Assembly: GCA_902770635.1 (NCBI GenBank)
Contig: CACXTX010000038.1
Location: 1-46,622 of the forward strand
From: an uncultured Prevotellaceae bacterium
GTDB lineage: Bacteria > Bacteroidota > Bacteroidia > Bacteroidales > Bacteroidaceae
Direction of reading: 5' to 3'
DNA length: 46,622 nt
Shown here: positions 1 through 8,084 of the stretch, in pieces
Layout: each line of letters opens with the position of its first letter
Position numbering within the stretch: the stretch's first letter is position 1
Program-made: the position numbers and the translations under genes
The notes under the pieces: model-generated
Seen by the model: the letters and a program-made list of their open reading frames with translations, nothing else
Database searches by the model: none
What the model was told of the DNA's origin: nothing

Positions 1-187
1 CATCGGCGTCCAGCACGGCCTCCTGACTGACACGATCCAATACCTCTTTCGACAGCATTTCCACTGCCTCCATAATGTCCGCCAACACGCCCATCAGCCG
101 GTATCTCGTACCCGCCGAGGGCCGTTCTTCCCTCAAACTGGAAAGCCTCTCAGCCACTCCAGTCAGTATATTTTTGTAGTCCACCAT
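1..187 (-). CDS. Partial hypothetical protein, 3' end beyond window
   Basis: An open frame of 62 codons starts at ATG 187 and runs off the left edge without a stop. It begins MVDYKNILTGVAERLSSL and appears helical, with many Leu, Glu, Val and Arg. I do not recognise the family. Support comes from a Bacteroidetes -7 element about 57 nt upstream of the ATG and from GC-rich third positions that differ from the AT-rich pigment operon upstream. It is separated from that operon by a terminator, so it is probably an independent gene. Confidence 0.5.
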   Translation of the reverse strand, partial: MVDYKNILTGVAERLSSLREERPSAGTRYRLMGVLADIMEAVEMLSKEVLDRVSQEAVLDAD

Positions 188-243
188 TTGTTTTAATAAC
201 TAAGATTGTTTCAGATATTTCTTCCTATCATCATAGGGGACTG

Positions 244-251
244 CAAAGGTA
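244..251 (-). promoter_or_regulatory. Bacteroidetes -7 promoter element (TACCTTTG) for the partial gene at the left edge
   Basis: The plus strand reads CAAAGGTA, which is TACCTTTG on the minus strand and fits TAnnTTTG exactly. It lies between the operon terminator (300-329) and the ATG at 187. I see no convincing -33 TTG at the usual spacing. Confidence 0.5.
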
Positions 252-299
252 TAAAAAATCTCATTACGCTAATACACCGGAATGGTTAATAATATAAAA

Positions 300-329
300 A
301 TTGTGGATAACTCGCAGGTTATCCACAAT
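300..329 (-). terminator. Hairpin terminator closing the 24-gene pigment operon; both arms contain a DnaA-box match
   Basis: Two perfect 12-nt arms (ATTGTGGATAAC and GTTATCCACAAT) are separated by 6 nt. On the minus strand the hairpin is followed by TTTTTATATTATT, as in a Rho-independent terminator, and it lies about 90 nt past the stop of the AMP-ligase. Each arm also contains TTATCCACA, the classical DnaA-box consensus, in inverted orientation. A terminator is the simplest reading. Nothing else is evident in 188-422. Confidence 0.7.
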
Positions 330-422
330 GTGGGGAAAAGTATACAGCATTAGCCCTACTTCAACTAGGCTGTTAGAGCAGTCAATGACATACCCTCTTA
401 TTGTGCGGTTACGGACTCTATG

Positions 423-1766
423 CTAACACCTAGAAGGAAGATTGTTGGCAGTATAATATTTCCTATTAATCTTTCCATTAAAAGTTCGTTCAACCTTCTC
501 TACCTGACTATACAACAGGGGTATTTTATATGGTGCCAGTTTAGATTTCAAATAGAGAGCTAATGCCTTTCGGTTTAAATCTTTCCCATCCTTCATTACA
601 ACAAGGAGTTTTATAGCTTTGCCTGTAATTATGTGATCAACAGGTACACAAACACAATCTTTTACATCTGGAAAAGAAAGAACGGCATCTTCCACTTCTG
701 TAGGAGCAACTTTAAATCCACCAACATTAATAACATCATCCTCACGACCTGTAAGATGTAACATCCCCTCATTATCAAGAAATCCAATATCCGATGTATA
801 AATAAACCCTTCTTTTAATACCGATGCCGTTCGTTCAGGATCACCAACATACCCAGACATCAGCGTCTTACCTTTGCAAGCAATTAATCCTTTATCCGTA
901 ATCATAATTTGAGAATTTTTCATGGGTCTACCTAAACATCCAGCTTCACATTTCCCATTATTATAATTATAAGTACTGATAATTCCCGTTTCCGTTGATG
1001 CGTAGGTATTGTACAGTCGCGTGTTGGGCAACAATTGACACAATGTCATCATATCGGAGCGTGAGATAGCTGCGGCACCTGTTTCAATAAAGTCCATTTT
1101 GGTTGAAAGTGAGGACAAACGTTCAGCCCCAAACTGGATAAGAATACGAATGCTGGCAGGAACCAAGAATGTCGCCATTTTAGGGGCAGGATAATTAAAT
1201 GCATCAAAGAACTTATTCAAGTCTTTTAGTCCGTCTACAATGATGATTGTTGCCCCAATCATGATGACCGGGTAGATTTTGGACAGACTTCCTATATGAT
1301 TTAGAGGACCATTGACAACAAATGCCAGTTCGTGGGTGAACCCCTGGCCATCAATCAGATTCTCAGCATCAGCAATAATCGTCTGATGACTGATGATGAC
1401 TCCTTTTGATTGTCCTGTTGTCCCTGTTGTGTACAATACATCTGCAGAACTCTTGGGAACGTTATGAGAACACAGCTCATTGGAAATCTTCTGGAACGAA
1501 GATTCCGGCAAATCCTTTTCTAAAGGAGCAACGACACATCCTATCATGTGAAGCGCAAAGTACTCCACCAAGAAACTGATAGAAGGAATCGCCCTCAGAC
1601 ATACTATCTGACCCTCATGGAAATGTGCCTCTTCTAGTTCAATGGTTTTCTTTTTTACCCTTTCATGTAACTCCTGATATGTACACTTTTCGCTATCACA
1701 TACGACGGCTATTTGGTCTGGGTAAGTTGCCGCATTGCGTTCGATATAGTCCTCTATAGTCATCAT
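423..1766 (-). CDS. AMP-dependent ligase (acyl/aryl-ACP synthetase)
   Basis: This is an adenylate-forming enzyme of about 447 residues and the last gene of the operon. It shows the A3 loop YTTGTTGQSKG, the A5 motif YASTETG, the A7/A8 stretch YTSDIGF...GREDDVINVGGFK, and a C-terminal NGKINRK that supplies the catalytic lysine. By analogy with aryl polyene clusters it would activate an aromatic acid such as 4-hydroxybenzoate or a cinnamate and load it on an ACP; the substrate is inference. I chose ATG 1766 because the longer reading needs a TTG start inside the ACP gene. With ATG 1766 it starts 1 nt after the ACP stop, so the two are probably translationally coupled and may act together. Confidence 0.88.
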   Translation of the reverse strand: MMTIEDYIERNAATYPDQIAVVCDSEKCTYQELHERVKKKTIELEEAHFHEGQIVCLRAIPSISFLVEYFALHMIGCVVAPLEKDLPESSFQKISNELCSHNVPKSSADVLYTTGTTGQSKGVIISHQTIIADAENLIDGQGFTHELAFVVNGPLNHIGSLSKIYPVIMIGATIIIVDGLKDLNKFFDAFNYPAPKMATFLVPASIRILIQFGAERLSSLSTKMDFIETGAAAISRSDMMTLCQLLPNTRLYNTYASTETGIISTYNYNNGKCEAGCLGRPMKNSQIMITDKGLIACKGKTLMSGYVGDPERTASVLKEGFIYTSDIGFLDNEGMLHLTGREDDVINVGGFKVAPTEVEDAVLSFPDVKDCVCVPVDHIITGKAIKLLVVMKDGKDLNRKALALYLKSKLAPYKIPLLYSQVEKVERTFNGKINRKYYTANNLPSRC

Positions 1767-1767
1767 A

Positions 1768-1992
1768 TCATTTCTCTGATAGTTTCTTCTCAACAAGTGC
1801 TACAATACTGTCAAGTGTCTTTAGATTCTTTGGAGTCGCATCTGTAGCTTCCAACTTTATGTCATATTCATCTGAGAGCATCATCAGAATTGTTGTAACG
1901 CCAAGCGAATCCAATTCACTAAACAAGAAATCGGAATCGAAATCAACAAGAGGAAGAGCATCCTCCAACAATTTCCTAATTTTATTTTTCAT
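1768..1992 (-). CDS. Acyl carrier protein
   Basis: A 74-residue, acidic, helical protein with the phosphopantetheine site in ELDSLGV (Ser at about residue 29). It would be converted to the holo form and carry the starter or growing chain as a thioester. It sits directly before the AMP-ligase, which may load it. It is one of three ACPs in the operon and the most divergent: the DSL core is intact but the length is slightly short. An 80-nt AT-rich gap separates it from the exporter gene; I see no promoter there. Confidence 0.85.
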   Translation of the reverse strand: MKNKIRKLLEDALPLVDFDSDFLFSELDSLGVTTILMMLSDEYDIKLEATDATPKNLKTLDSIVALVEKKLSEK

Positions 1993-2072
1993 ATCGTTAA
2001 TATTTTAATTATCTTGGCCAAATTCATTATACAATCGTTTTGAGATTCAATAACATTATAATTTTTCACCAT

Positions 2073-4592
2073 TCATTTTATAATTAGAGGGTTTAGATAT
2101 GAATATTCTTTAATATCATCATCTGTCGGATCAAGAAGAATAGTTCGTGTTTCTGGATTGATATCCTCCAGCAGACGAATATCACTACTATATTTATCGA
2201 CAAAGGAGATATTGGAAACACGATTTTCTGCAACATTTCTTGCTACACAAGACTTGTCGAAGTCTTTATCAATAGAAACAAATTTTATATTAGGTCTTAG
2301 TATCGCATAATAAAACACAAGTTCTCCCCAACCACTATTAATAAAAACAATTGTCCTAGTTGATGGCAACAATATATCATCTATAAGTTGGAAATAGCCT
2401 CTATTTTTATATTTTCTTAGTCTATTATTAACTGCTGTAATAATCTCTACACCTCTATAACGATAGCAATCAGAAACAAAAGCAAGGTCGTGGATTTTTT
2501 TTCTTTTTACAAAGTTCTTAATAGTAAGAGGCTGTAAGCGCTCCTTTCCATGAGAATACACTAAGCAACGGAATAATAGCGGTGGAAACAAATATGCCAT
2601 TAAAACAACTGAGAACATACCAATAATCGTTACTTCTGCTAATGAGTAAAGGGCAGGATGCTTCGCAATAATAAGGGCACCAATACCGATAAACATGATT
2701 AGAGCAGAAAGAATGATACTATGCTTATAAGAACTAAGCATCTTACGACGATAAGCATATTCGTACTGACAACCTTCTGTCATAAAGATTGTATAGTCAT
2801 CACCCTGCCCAAAGATAAAGGTCGCTAATATAATGTTGACAACATTAAACTGGATACACAATAACGACATGATACCTAATATCCATATCCAGCTGACAGC
2901 CATCGGTAAGAAAGATATTAGGGCCAATTCTATGCTGCCTAAAGAAAACCATAGGAAGAAGAACACAATAAATCCACAGGCCCATCCAATATAGTTAAAA
3001 TTACCAGAGAGGTTGTTGACAATAGCAGAAGTAAGTGATTGTGTTTCATCCGTTGGCGCAGCGTGAACAAGTTTATAAAATTCATCAAAAGAATCTTCTG
3101 CGAAGCCTCGTTTGTTACTTTCCTCTCTTAGCTGCTGACATAATACCTTCCCTTTACTCATGCACCATTCATTCCACCGTTTAACATCTGAGTCAACAGA
3201 TTTAAAGAGTGTAACGTGCTCTAAATACCGCATATCATTCTTCTGTTCATCTGTCATGTAATTTATGTTGCGTAAATCAGCATCAAAAGAAGTCTGAAAA
3301 CTGAAATAGCCCAACATTACTGTCAGGACTACAACCGCCCATACAGTCCATGATTTATTTTCCACCTGTACATCACTTATTCTGCCCCATATATTACGAG
3401 TTGTCTTTGGTACTTGACGTATCATGTGTGGTAGCCATAAAAGGACGAAAATAATGGTGCCAATAAGCAAGAACGAACTAAAAAGTCCCAAATCGCGCAA
3501 AGCTACAGATTCAAGCGGTAAAAGGGCAAGAAAAGCACCAACGGTAGTAATATTGCCAACCACCAGAGGCATTACAATCTCTTTAAGTGCAGAACGTATA
3601 TTGTCCGTATGAGAGAGGTGATCTATGAGATGTAGCGGATAGTTGACAGCAATACCCAAGATAACAGAAGATATACCTATAACAATGATTGAGACTTCTT
3701 TGTGAACTAGTGTTAGACATCCCATCGCAAAAAGCCATCCCCATCCAATACTGACTGCAATTAGCAACAAGTTACGTATGTTACGGAATGCCAGCCACAG
3801 CAGAATAAGAATCAGAATCACAGCAAGGGTTATTGAAATTATGCTATCTTTCTTTATTTGTTGAGCATTGCCAACAGCAATTACAGGTCCTCCTGTTAAA
3901 CGTACCGAGGCTTTAGGGAATTGATTGTTGACACTGTCACATATATGTTGTACCATTGAGACTAACTTTGTATTATTTTCAGTCTCACTAGCTCCAAAAG
4001 GCGAATCAATTAGAAGCATACAGCTATTAGCTTGTTTTTTTTGTTTCTGACGCTCCAAAACTATCCCAAACAAATTCAAAGGGTCGTGCTGAATTTGCAA
4101 AGACATCATACCGGCACTAGGCAGCATTAACAACTGTTTGTCGTTTTCCAGTTGGTGTGCAATAAAGTCTGGAACTCTTATCAAACTATCGATACGAGCA
4201 TAGTCTTCCGTTGTTAGCAGGTAAGGTATATGAGTATATATGGAGTTCATTGCGTCTTGTACGACTTCAGGATCGTCATCGTACAGGAAATTAATTATAT
4301 GTGAGGTATCTGTTGTTTCTAATATATCTACAAACAAGTCTACAGCAGGCTGGCACGAATTGTTAGGAGAATGAAATATGACGTAGATACGACGTGCATT
4401 TGAAGAACTTTGATATTCCATAAAGGCTTTTTGCTGCTCATTCTCAAGTGGGAGAAAGTCAGAAATATCTTCCTTATACGACTGTTCAGTTGTCAATAAC
4501 ACCAATATTACAGTTAACACAATTAATGATATCCACCGCAATAATGGGTGTACCTTTAATACTTCGAAAATTTGTAATATCAACGTTGTCAT
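2073..4592 (-). CDS. MMPL/RND-family exporter with C-terminal Rossmann (methyltransferase-like) domain
   Basis: 839 residues. The first roughly 720 form an RND/MMPL permease: an N-terminal membrane segment, a large periplasmic loop, a membrane bundle containing GIAVNYPLHLIDHL, a second loop, and a second bundle with FGQGDDYTIFMTEG, whose paired Asp is typical of proton-coupled MMPL proteins. Such exporters accompany LolA-like carriers in aryl polyene clusters and are thought to move the lipid-linked pigment to the outer membrane. The last roughly 115 residues are unusual: INSGWGEL, then FVSIDKD, then ILLDPTDDD look like motifs I, II and IV of a class I SAM-dependent methyltransferase fold, but the domain is short and motif I is degenerate. 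Whether it binds a ligand is unknown. Confidence 0.82.
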   Translation of the reverse strand: MTTLILQIFEVLKVHPLLRWISLIVLTVILVLLTTEQSYKEDISDFLPLENEQQKAFMEYQSSSNARRIYVIFHSPNNSCQPAVDLFVDILETTDTSHIINFLYDDDPEVVQDAMNSIYTHIPYLLTTEDYARIDSLIRVPDFIAHQLENDKQLLMLPSAGMMSLQIQHDPLNLFGIVLERQKQKKQANSCMLLIDSPFGASETENNTKLVSMVQHICDSVNNQFPKASVRLTGGPVIAVGNAQQIKKDSIISITLAVILILILLWLAFRNIRNLLLIAVSIGWGWLFAMGCLTLVHKEVSIIVIGISSVILGIAVNYPLHLIDHLSHTDNIRSALKEIVMPLVVGNITTVGAFLALLPLESVALRDLGLFSSFLLIGTIIFVLLWLPHMIRQVPKTTRNIWGRISDVQVENKSWTVWAVVVLTVMLGYFSFQTSFDADLRNINYMTDEQKNDMRYLEHVTLFKSVDSDVKRWNEWCMSKGKVLCQQLREESNKRGFAEDSFDEFYKLVHAAPTDETQSLTSAIVNNLSGNFNYIGWACGFIVFFFLWFSLGSIELALISFLPMAVSWIWILGIMSLLCIQFNVVNIILATFIFGQGDDYTIFMTEGCQYEYAYRRKMLSSYKHSIILSALIMFIGIGALIIAKHPALYSLAEVTIIGMFSVVLMAYLFPPLLFRCLVYSHGKERLQPLTIKNFVKRKKIHDLAFVSDCYRYRGVEIITAVNNRLRKYKNRGYFQLIDDILLPSTRTIVFINSGWGELVFYYAILRPNIKFVSIDKDFDKSCVARNVAENRVSNISFVDKYSSDIRLLEDINPETRTILLDPTDDDIKEYSYLNPLIIK

Positions 4593-4602
4593 TTTCTTAA
4601 CT

Positions 4603-5736
4603 TTATCTGTTATCTACTGGATTAGCATATATTCCAATAAATATATCACGTAGCCGTTCTATATCGCAAGTGTCCTCATAACGATCAAGAACCTTAAGAT
4701 GCTGAAGGAACAGATTGTACTCCTCATCAGTATACATGGATTGACAACGAGTATTACCATACAGAATGTCATGAGCGATATAGTTATTGGGGAATAAACG
4801 ATAGGCAGTGTTGATACGACTGTCTAACAATCGAGCTACACATTTGTGATATTCATTATTAGTTTGCTCTTCGAAAGCAGACAACTCCTCCATACAAATC
4901 GGTTTGCACAAAGCTATGTGAACTCGACCTTTAGGCTGTAGGATCCCAGTAAGAATACTGTTCAAATCCTCACCGGGTTTCTTCGTGTATTTAGTATATT
5001 GAGACTCGTATAATTCCAATGCTTTTAATACGTCACAAGATTCCCATTCGTATGAAATAGCTATGGGGACGATGTTCAACTCTGCTAAGGCCTTAATTTT
5101 ATCCTTACCTTCACTCATGCAGAACATCTTTATAATGCCTTGATCCGTTTGGTCTATACCATTCTTAGTACGACCATTACGTTGAGCTATCCATACCGAC
5201 TGTCCTTTCTCCTTAATCGTATAGCGAATATACTCCGAAAGATGCATTGAATTCTGATAGAACTCCTTAATATCACCGCCTGGTCGAGCAACTTTAAACA
5301 TTTTGTTGCTCTTTCCTACATCTATGATGACAGGATGCATCATCAGGTTTGCTCCAAAGGTTATCTCGGTGGTATCAAAACCATTCAGGACAAAGTAGTA
5401 TTGCAACAAACTGGCATCAAGCATAATATCTCGATGGTTTGAGACAAACAGGTAATGTTTGTCAGGATTAAGGTGTTCAAGGCCTGAGACAGAAAACTCA
5501 CTGATACTACGAGCAATGATTTGTTCATTGACACTTCGCATAGTATCGTGCTGGAATTCACGTACCGTCTTAAATGAGCGTATACGTTCACGAGTAGCAT
5601 CTAATGTTTCTGATGGATAGACATAAGAAGCAAGAAGTGGAAATACGTCACTGTCGGCAATACGCTGCATGGCAGCAGGTATCTCATCTTCGTAATAAGG
5701 ACGAATATCGTCAAACTTAGAATTCTTCGGTATCAT
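4603..5736 (-). CDS. PlsC-like glycerol acyltransferase
   Basis: About 377 residues, similar to the Bacteroidetes branch of 1-acylglycerol-3-phosphate acyltransferases. The first block is SNHRDIMLDASLL, in which His and Asp are separated by five residues instead of the usual four. Later blocks include IAQRNGRTKNG, comparable to the substrate-binding EGTRS block, and IVPIAISYEWE. It probably transfers an acyl chain, or the polyene acyl group itself, to a lipid or alcohol acceptor at the inner membrane. I chose ATG 5736, 11 nt after the esterase stop; a longer start at 5781 would overlap the esterase by 34 nt. The specificity cannot be read from sequence. Confidence 0.72.
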   Translation of the reverse strand: MIPKNSKFDDIRPYYEDEIPAAMQRIADSDVFPLLASYVYPSETLDATRERIRSFKTVREFQHDTMRSVNEQIIARSISEFSVSGLEHLNPDKHYLFVSNHRDIMLDASLLQYYFVLNGFDTTEITFGANLMMHPVIIDVGKSNKMFKVARPGGDIKEFYQNSMHLSEYIRYTIKEKGQSVWIAQRNGRTKNGIDQTDQGIIKMFCMSEGKDKIKALAELNIVPIAISYEWESCDVLKALELYESQYTKYTKKPGEDLNSILTGILQPKGRVHIALCKPICMEELSAFEEQTNNEYHKCVARLLDSRINTAYRLFPNNYIAHDILYGNTRCQSMYTDEEYNLFLQHLKVLDRYEDTCDIERLRDIFIGIYANPVDNR

Positions 5737-5747
5737 ATGATATATAA

Positions 5748-6578
5748 TTATTTTATCCAATCCAAAAACAAGGTCATCCATTGGCGACTTTCATCTGTTC
5801 CCTTCTTCGTGCTTGCGCCAAAGCCATGTCCACCAGTCTCAAACTGAAAATATTTATGTTGTATCTTTTTAGCAGTCAGAGCCGAATCGAGCAGTACAGA
5901 GTTGCGATAATCAACAATCGGGTCATCTATACAATTGACAAGGAATACTGGAGGACAATCATCTGGCACATGTTTCTCTAAAGACAACAATTCACGAAGA
6001 TTTTTGTTTCTCGTACGTGAATCGCCCAACAATCCGCGACGCGAACGCTTGTGAACGCAAGGTTCTGTCATTGTTACAACAGGATAGATAGCCACCACGA
6101 ATGCTGGACGATTGCTCTTATCAAATAATTCTGCTGCTGACATCACTAAATGTCCCCCTGCTGAGAAGCCCATGGCTCCTACTTTACAGGTGTCAATATG
6201 GTAATCCTCCGCATGTGCCTTTACATAATGCAATGCCTGACGTAGGTCATCCTGTGGATCAGGATAACGGTTCCCACGAAACAATAACCGATAGTGAGTG
6301 ATAAAAGCAGGAACATATGCAGTACGATAGTTTAAGACAAATGCTGATATTCCATTCTTTTGTAACCATCGTCCTACCTCATGGCCCTCTGTTTCCATAT
6401 CATGCCAGAAATAGCTACCTCCTGGACACACTATCACTGCAACATTCTCTCCGTCACTATCAGCCAAATATGGAGTCATTATCACACTTTTGTGATGCGC
6501 TATACCCTCCCAAATATTCACTTGAGACATCGCCTTGATGGTGACAGTGAGTAATATGATAATAATTAGTTTGCGCAT
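5748..6578 (-). CDS. Secreted alpha/beta-hydrolase (esterase/lipase-like)
   Basis: 276 residues with an N-terminal signal peptide (MRKLIIIILLTVTIKAMSQ). The esterase fold is shown by the oxyanion-region CPGGSYFWH, the nucleophile elbow GFSAGGH, a likely catalytic Asp in NCIDDPIVDY and a likely His in GGHGFG. It resembles the BD-FAE/acetyl-xylan-esterase group often seen in Bacteroidetes. In this operon it may hydrolyse or transfer an ester of the pigment in the periplasm, which is inference. Its start overlaps the CrtI-like gene stop by 13 nt. Confidence 0.82.
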   Translation of the reverse strand: MRKLIIIILLTVTIKAMSQVNIWEGIAHHKSVIMTPYLADSDGENVAVIVCPGGSYFWHDMETEGHEVGRWLQKNGISAFVLNYRTAYVPAFITHYRLLFRGNRYPDPQDDLRQALHYVKAHAEDYHIDTCKVGAMGFSAGGHLVMSAAELFDKSNRPAFVVAIYPVVTMTEPCVHKRSRRGLLGDSRTRNKNLRELLSLEKHVPDDCPPVFLVNCIDDPIVDYRNSVLLDSALTAKKIQHKYFQFETGGHGFGASTKKGTDESRQWMTLFLDWIK

Positions 6579-8074
6579 GTGTTTATTTTATTGATAACAT
6601 AGTTGATTCCCAATATGGCTTCACATGTGGTGACTGCCGTCAGCGCCACACCACAGAAACCATGCAGGTTGATATTCTGACCTGTCAGAAACAGATTGCT
6701 AACCTTCGTGATTACAGGTACTTGAGAGAATACGATATTCTTACAATTCTTTGCAAAGCCACAGATGCTGCCCCCCTTCACAGCATAGTAGTCGCGAATA
6801 GTCAGAGGCGACGATGTGTTGATAGCTTCAATACACTGTCGGAAATCAGGATGGATGTCTTCGATATGCGTAAGAAGTTCTTCTGCCTTTTGTTGTTTCC
6901 ACAGTTCGTAGTCAACACCTCGATGGCCAACAGTGGTATCTTTCCATCGTTCTACCATCTCAAAAGGCATGGGAGCTGTAACCAACACTTTTCGAGCAAA
7001 GGGGCCTTGATGGTCAACAGGAGGTGTCATCAAAAGAAATCCCAAAGGCCATGGCTTGTCAGTACGACTACACTGCCACACATCATTATAGTGTGTCATA
7101 TAATATTCCGTGTGATTGAAATAGGGAAAGGTCCCTGGCTTGAGCTTTACATAGAGGGAAAAAGCGGAATGTGTATTAGGGATGTCATTCAGCCGATTAC
7201 GATACGACTTAGGGAATGCTCGTTTATCCATCAACTCCAACATATTACAGGGATGAACATCAGAGATATAATAGTCTGAAATATACTGTTTCCCACTATG
7301 AGTTCGTACAAAGTCCACATGACGATCATTGACCTCAATCCATTCAACGCCATCGCCAGGTAGCACCTGTCCGCCATGGGAAATCACGACGCTGGCAAGG
7401 AGGTCGGCAAAACGACTGCTGCCACCAACAAAATGGCTGGCTCCACGAATGTAAAGCGTAGTAATGATAACATGAATATAGGCAGGAGTGAAGTCCGGAC
7501 GACCACCATACAACGGATTCATATAGGCCAACACACTGCGCAGACGATGATCATTGATGTATTTGGCAATGAAGGCATCGGCAGGCATTATTAAATCATC
7601 AGAATGTGTAAAGAGTGGCTTCATATCACCCGATGGACGAAGATTAAAAAGGTCTATTTGACTGGAGAGTGATAGAACAGCTTCGACATACTTTTCCAAA
7701 TTAAGACGCTCGTCAGGAAAACTCTCTGCCAAGGAATTCACGAAGCCATCACGTCCTTTCGCAATGGTATAGAAACGATTGTCCTCAGCAAAATAGAGGC
7801 GGTCTGCACAGTTGTCATCAACATCCTTCATCTGTACTTTGTCAAGGATACCTAGATAACGGCAGATTTTGCGAATATTACCTCCTTCCTGCATACCTCC
7901 GATGACATGCATCCCTGTATCAAAAACCTCTCCGAATCGCTTGAACGTCTGCAAGCCACCACCAATGGTGGTATTCTTCTCAAGGATAGTTACTTGAAAA
8001 CCCTCCTTGGCTAGGATGGCACCAGTAAAGAGACCACCCAATCCTGCTCCGATAATAACAACAGACTTTTTCAT
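6566..8074 (-). CDS. CrtI-like FAD-dependent oxidoreductase (phytoene desaturase/carotenoid isomerase superfamily), copy 1
   Basis: 502 residues. The N-terminus has the dinucleotide fold VVIIGAGLGGLFTGAILAKEG followed by the ribose-binding Glu in ILEKN and GGGLQTF. The C-terminus has the family's FAD block LFLTGQNINLHGF. It is collinear throughout with the next gene upstream, so the two are diverged paralogues. Homologues act on conjugated polyenes as desaturases, saturases or cis-trans isomerases. Here the likely substrate is the polyene chain or its ACP- or lipid-bound form; the actual reaction is unknown. It lies 10 nt after the paralogue. Confidence 0.85.
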   Translation of the reverse strand: MKKSVVIIGAGLGGLFTGAILAKEGFQVTILEKNTTIGGGLQTFKRFGEVFDTGMHVIGGMQEGGNIRKICRYLGILDKVQMKDVDDNCADRLYFAEDNRFYTIAKGRDGFVNSLAESFPDERLNLEKYVEAVLSLSSQIDLFNLRPSGDMKPLFTHSDDLIMPADAFIAKYINDHRLRSVLAYMNPLYGGRPDFTPAYIHVIITTLYIRGASHFVGGSSRFADLLASVVISHGGQVLPGDGVEWIEVNDRHVDFVRTHSGKQYISDYYISDVHPCNMLELMDKRAFPKSYRNRLNDIPNTHSAFSLYVKLKPGTFPYFNHTEYYMTHYNDVWQCSRTDKPWPLGFLLMTPPVDHQGPFARKVLVTAPMPFEMVERWKDTTVGHRGVDYELWKQQKAEELLTHIEDIHPDFRQCIEAINTSSPLTIRDYYAVKGGSICGFAKNCKNIVFSQVPVITKVSNLFLTGQNINLHGFCGVALTAVTTCEAILGINYVINKINTCAN

Positions 8075-8084
8075 TCTTTGAACT

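Noticed and set aside
300-329. Chromosomal replication origin
   Set aside because: Only two DnaA boxes, arranged as a perfect terminator hairpin with a T-rich tail at an operon end, and no dnaA/dnaN neighbours.
6662-7279. 205-codon plus-strand frame opposite the first CrtI-like gene
   Set aside because: It is antisense to a well-supported FAD enzyme, with no domain, promoter or sensible composition.
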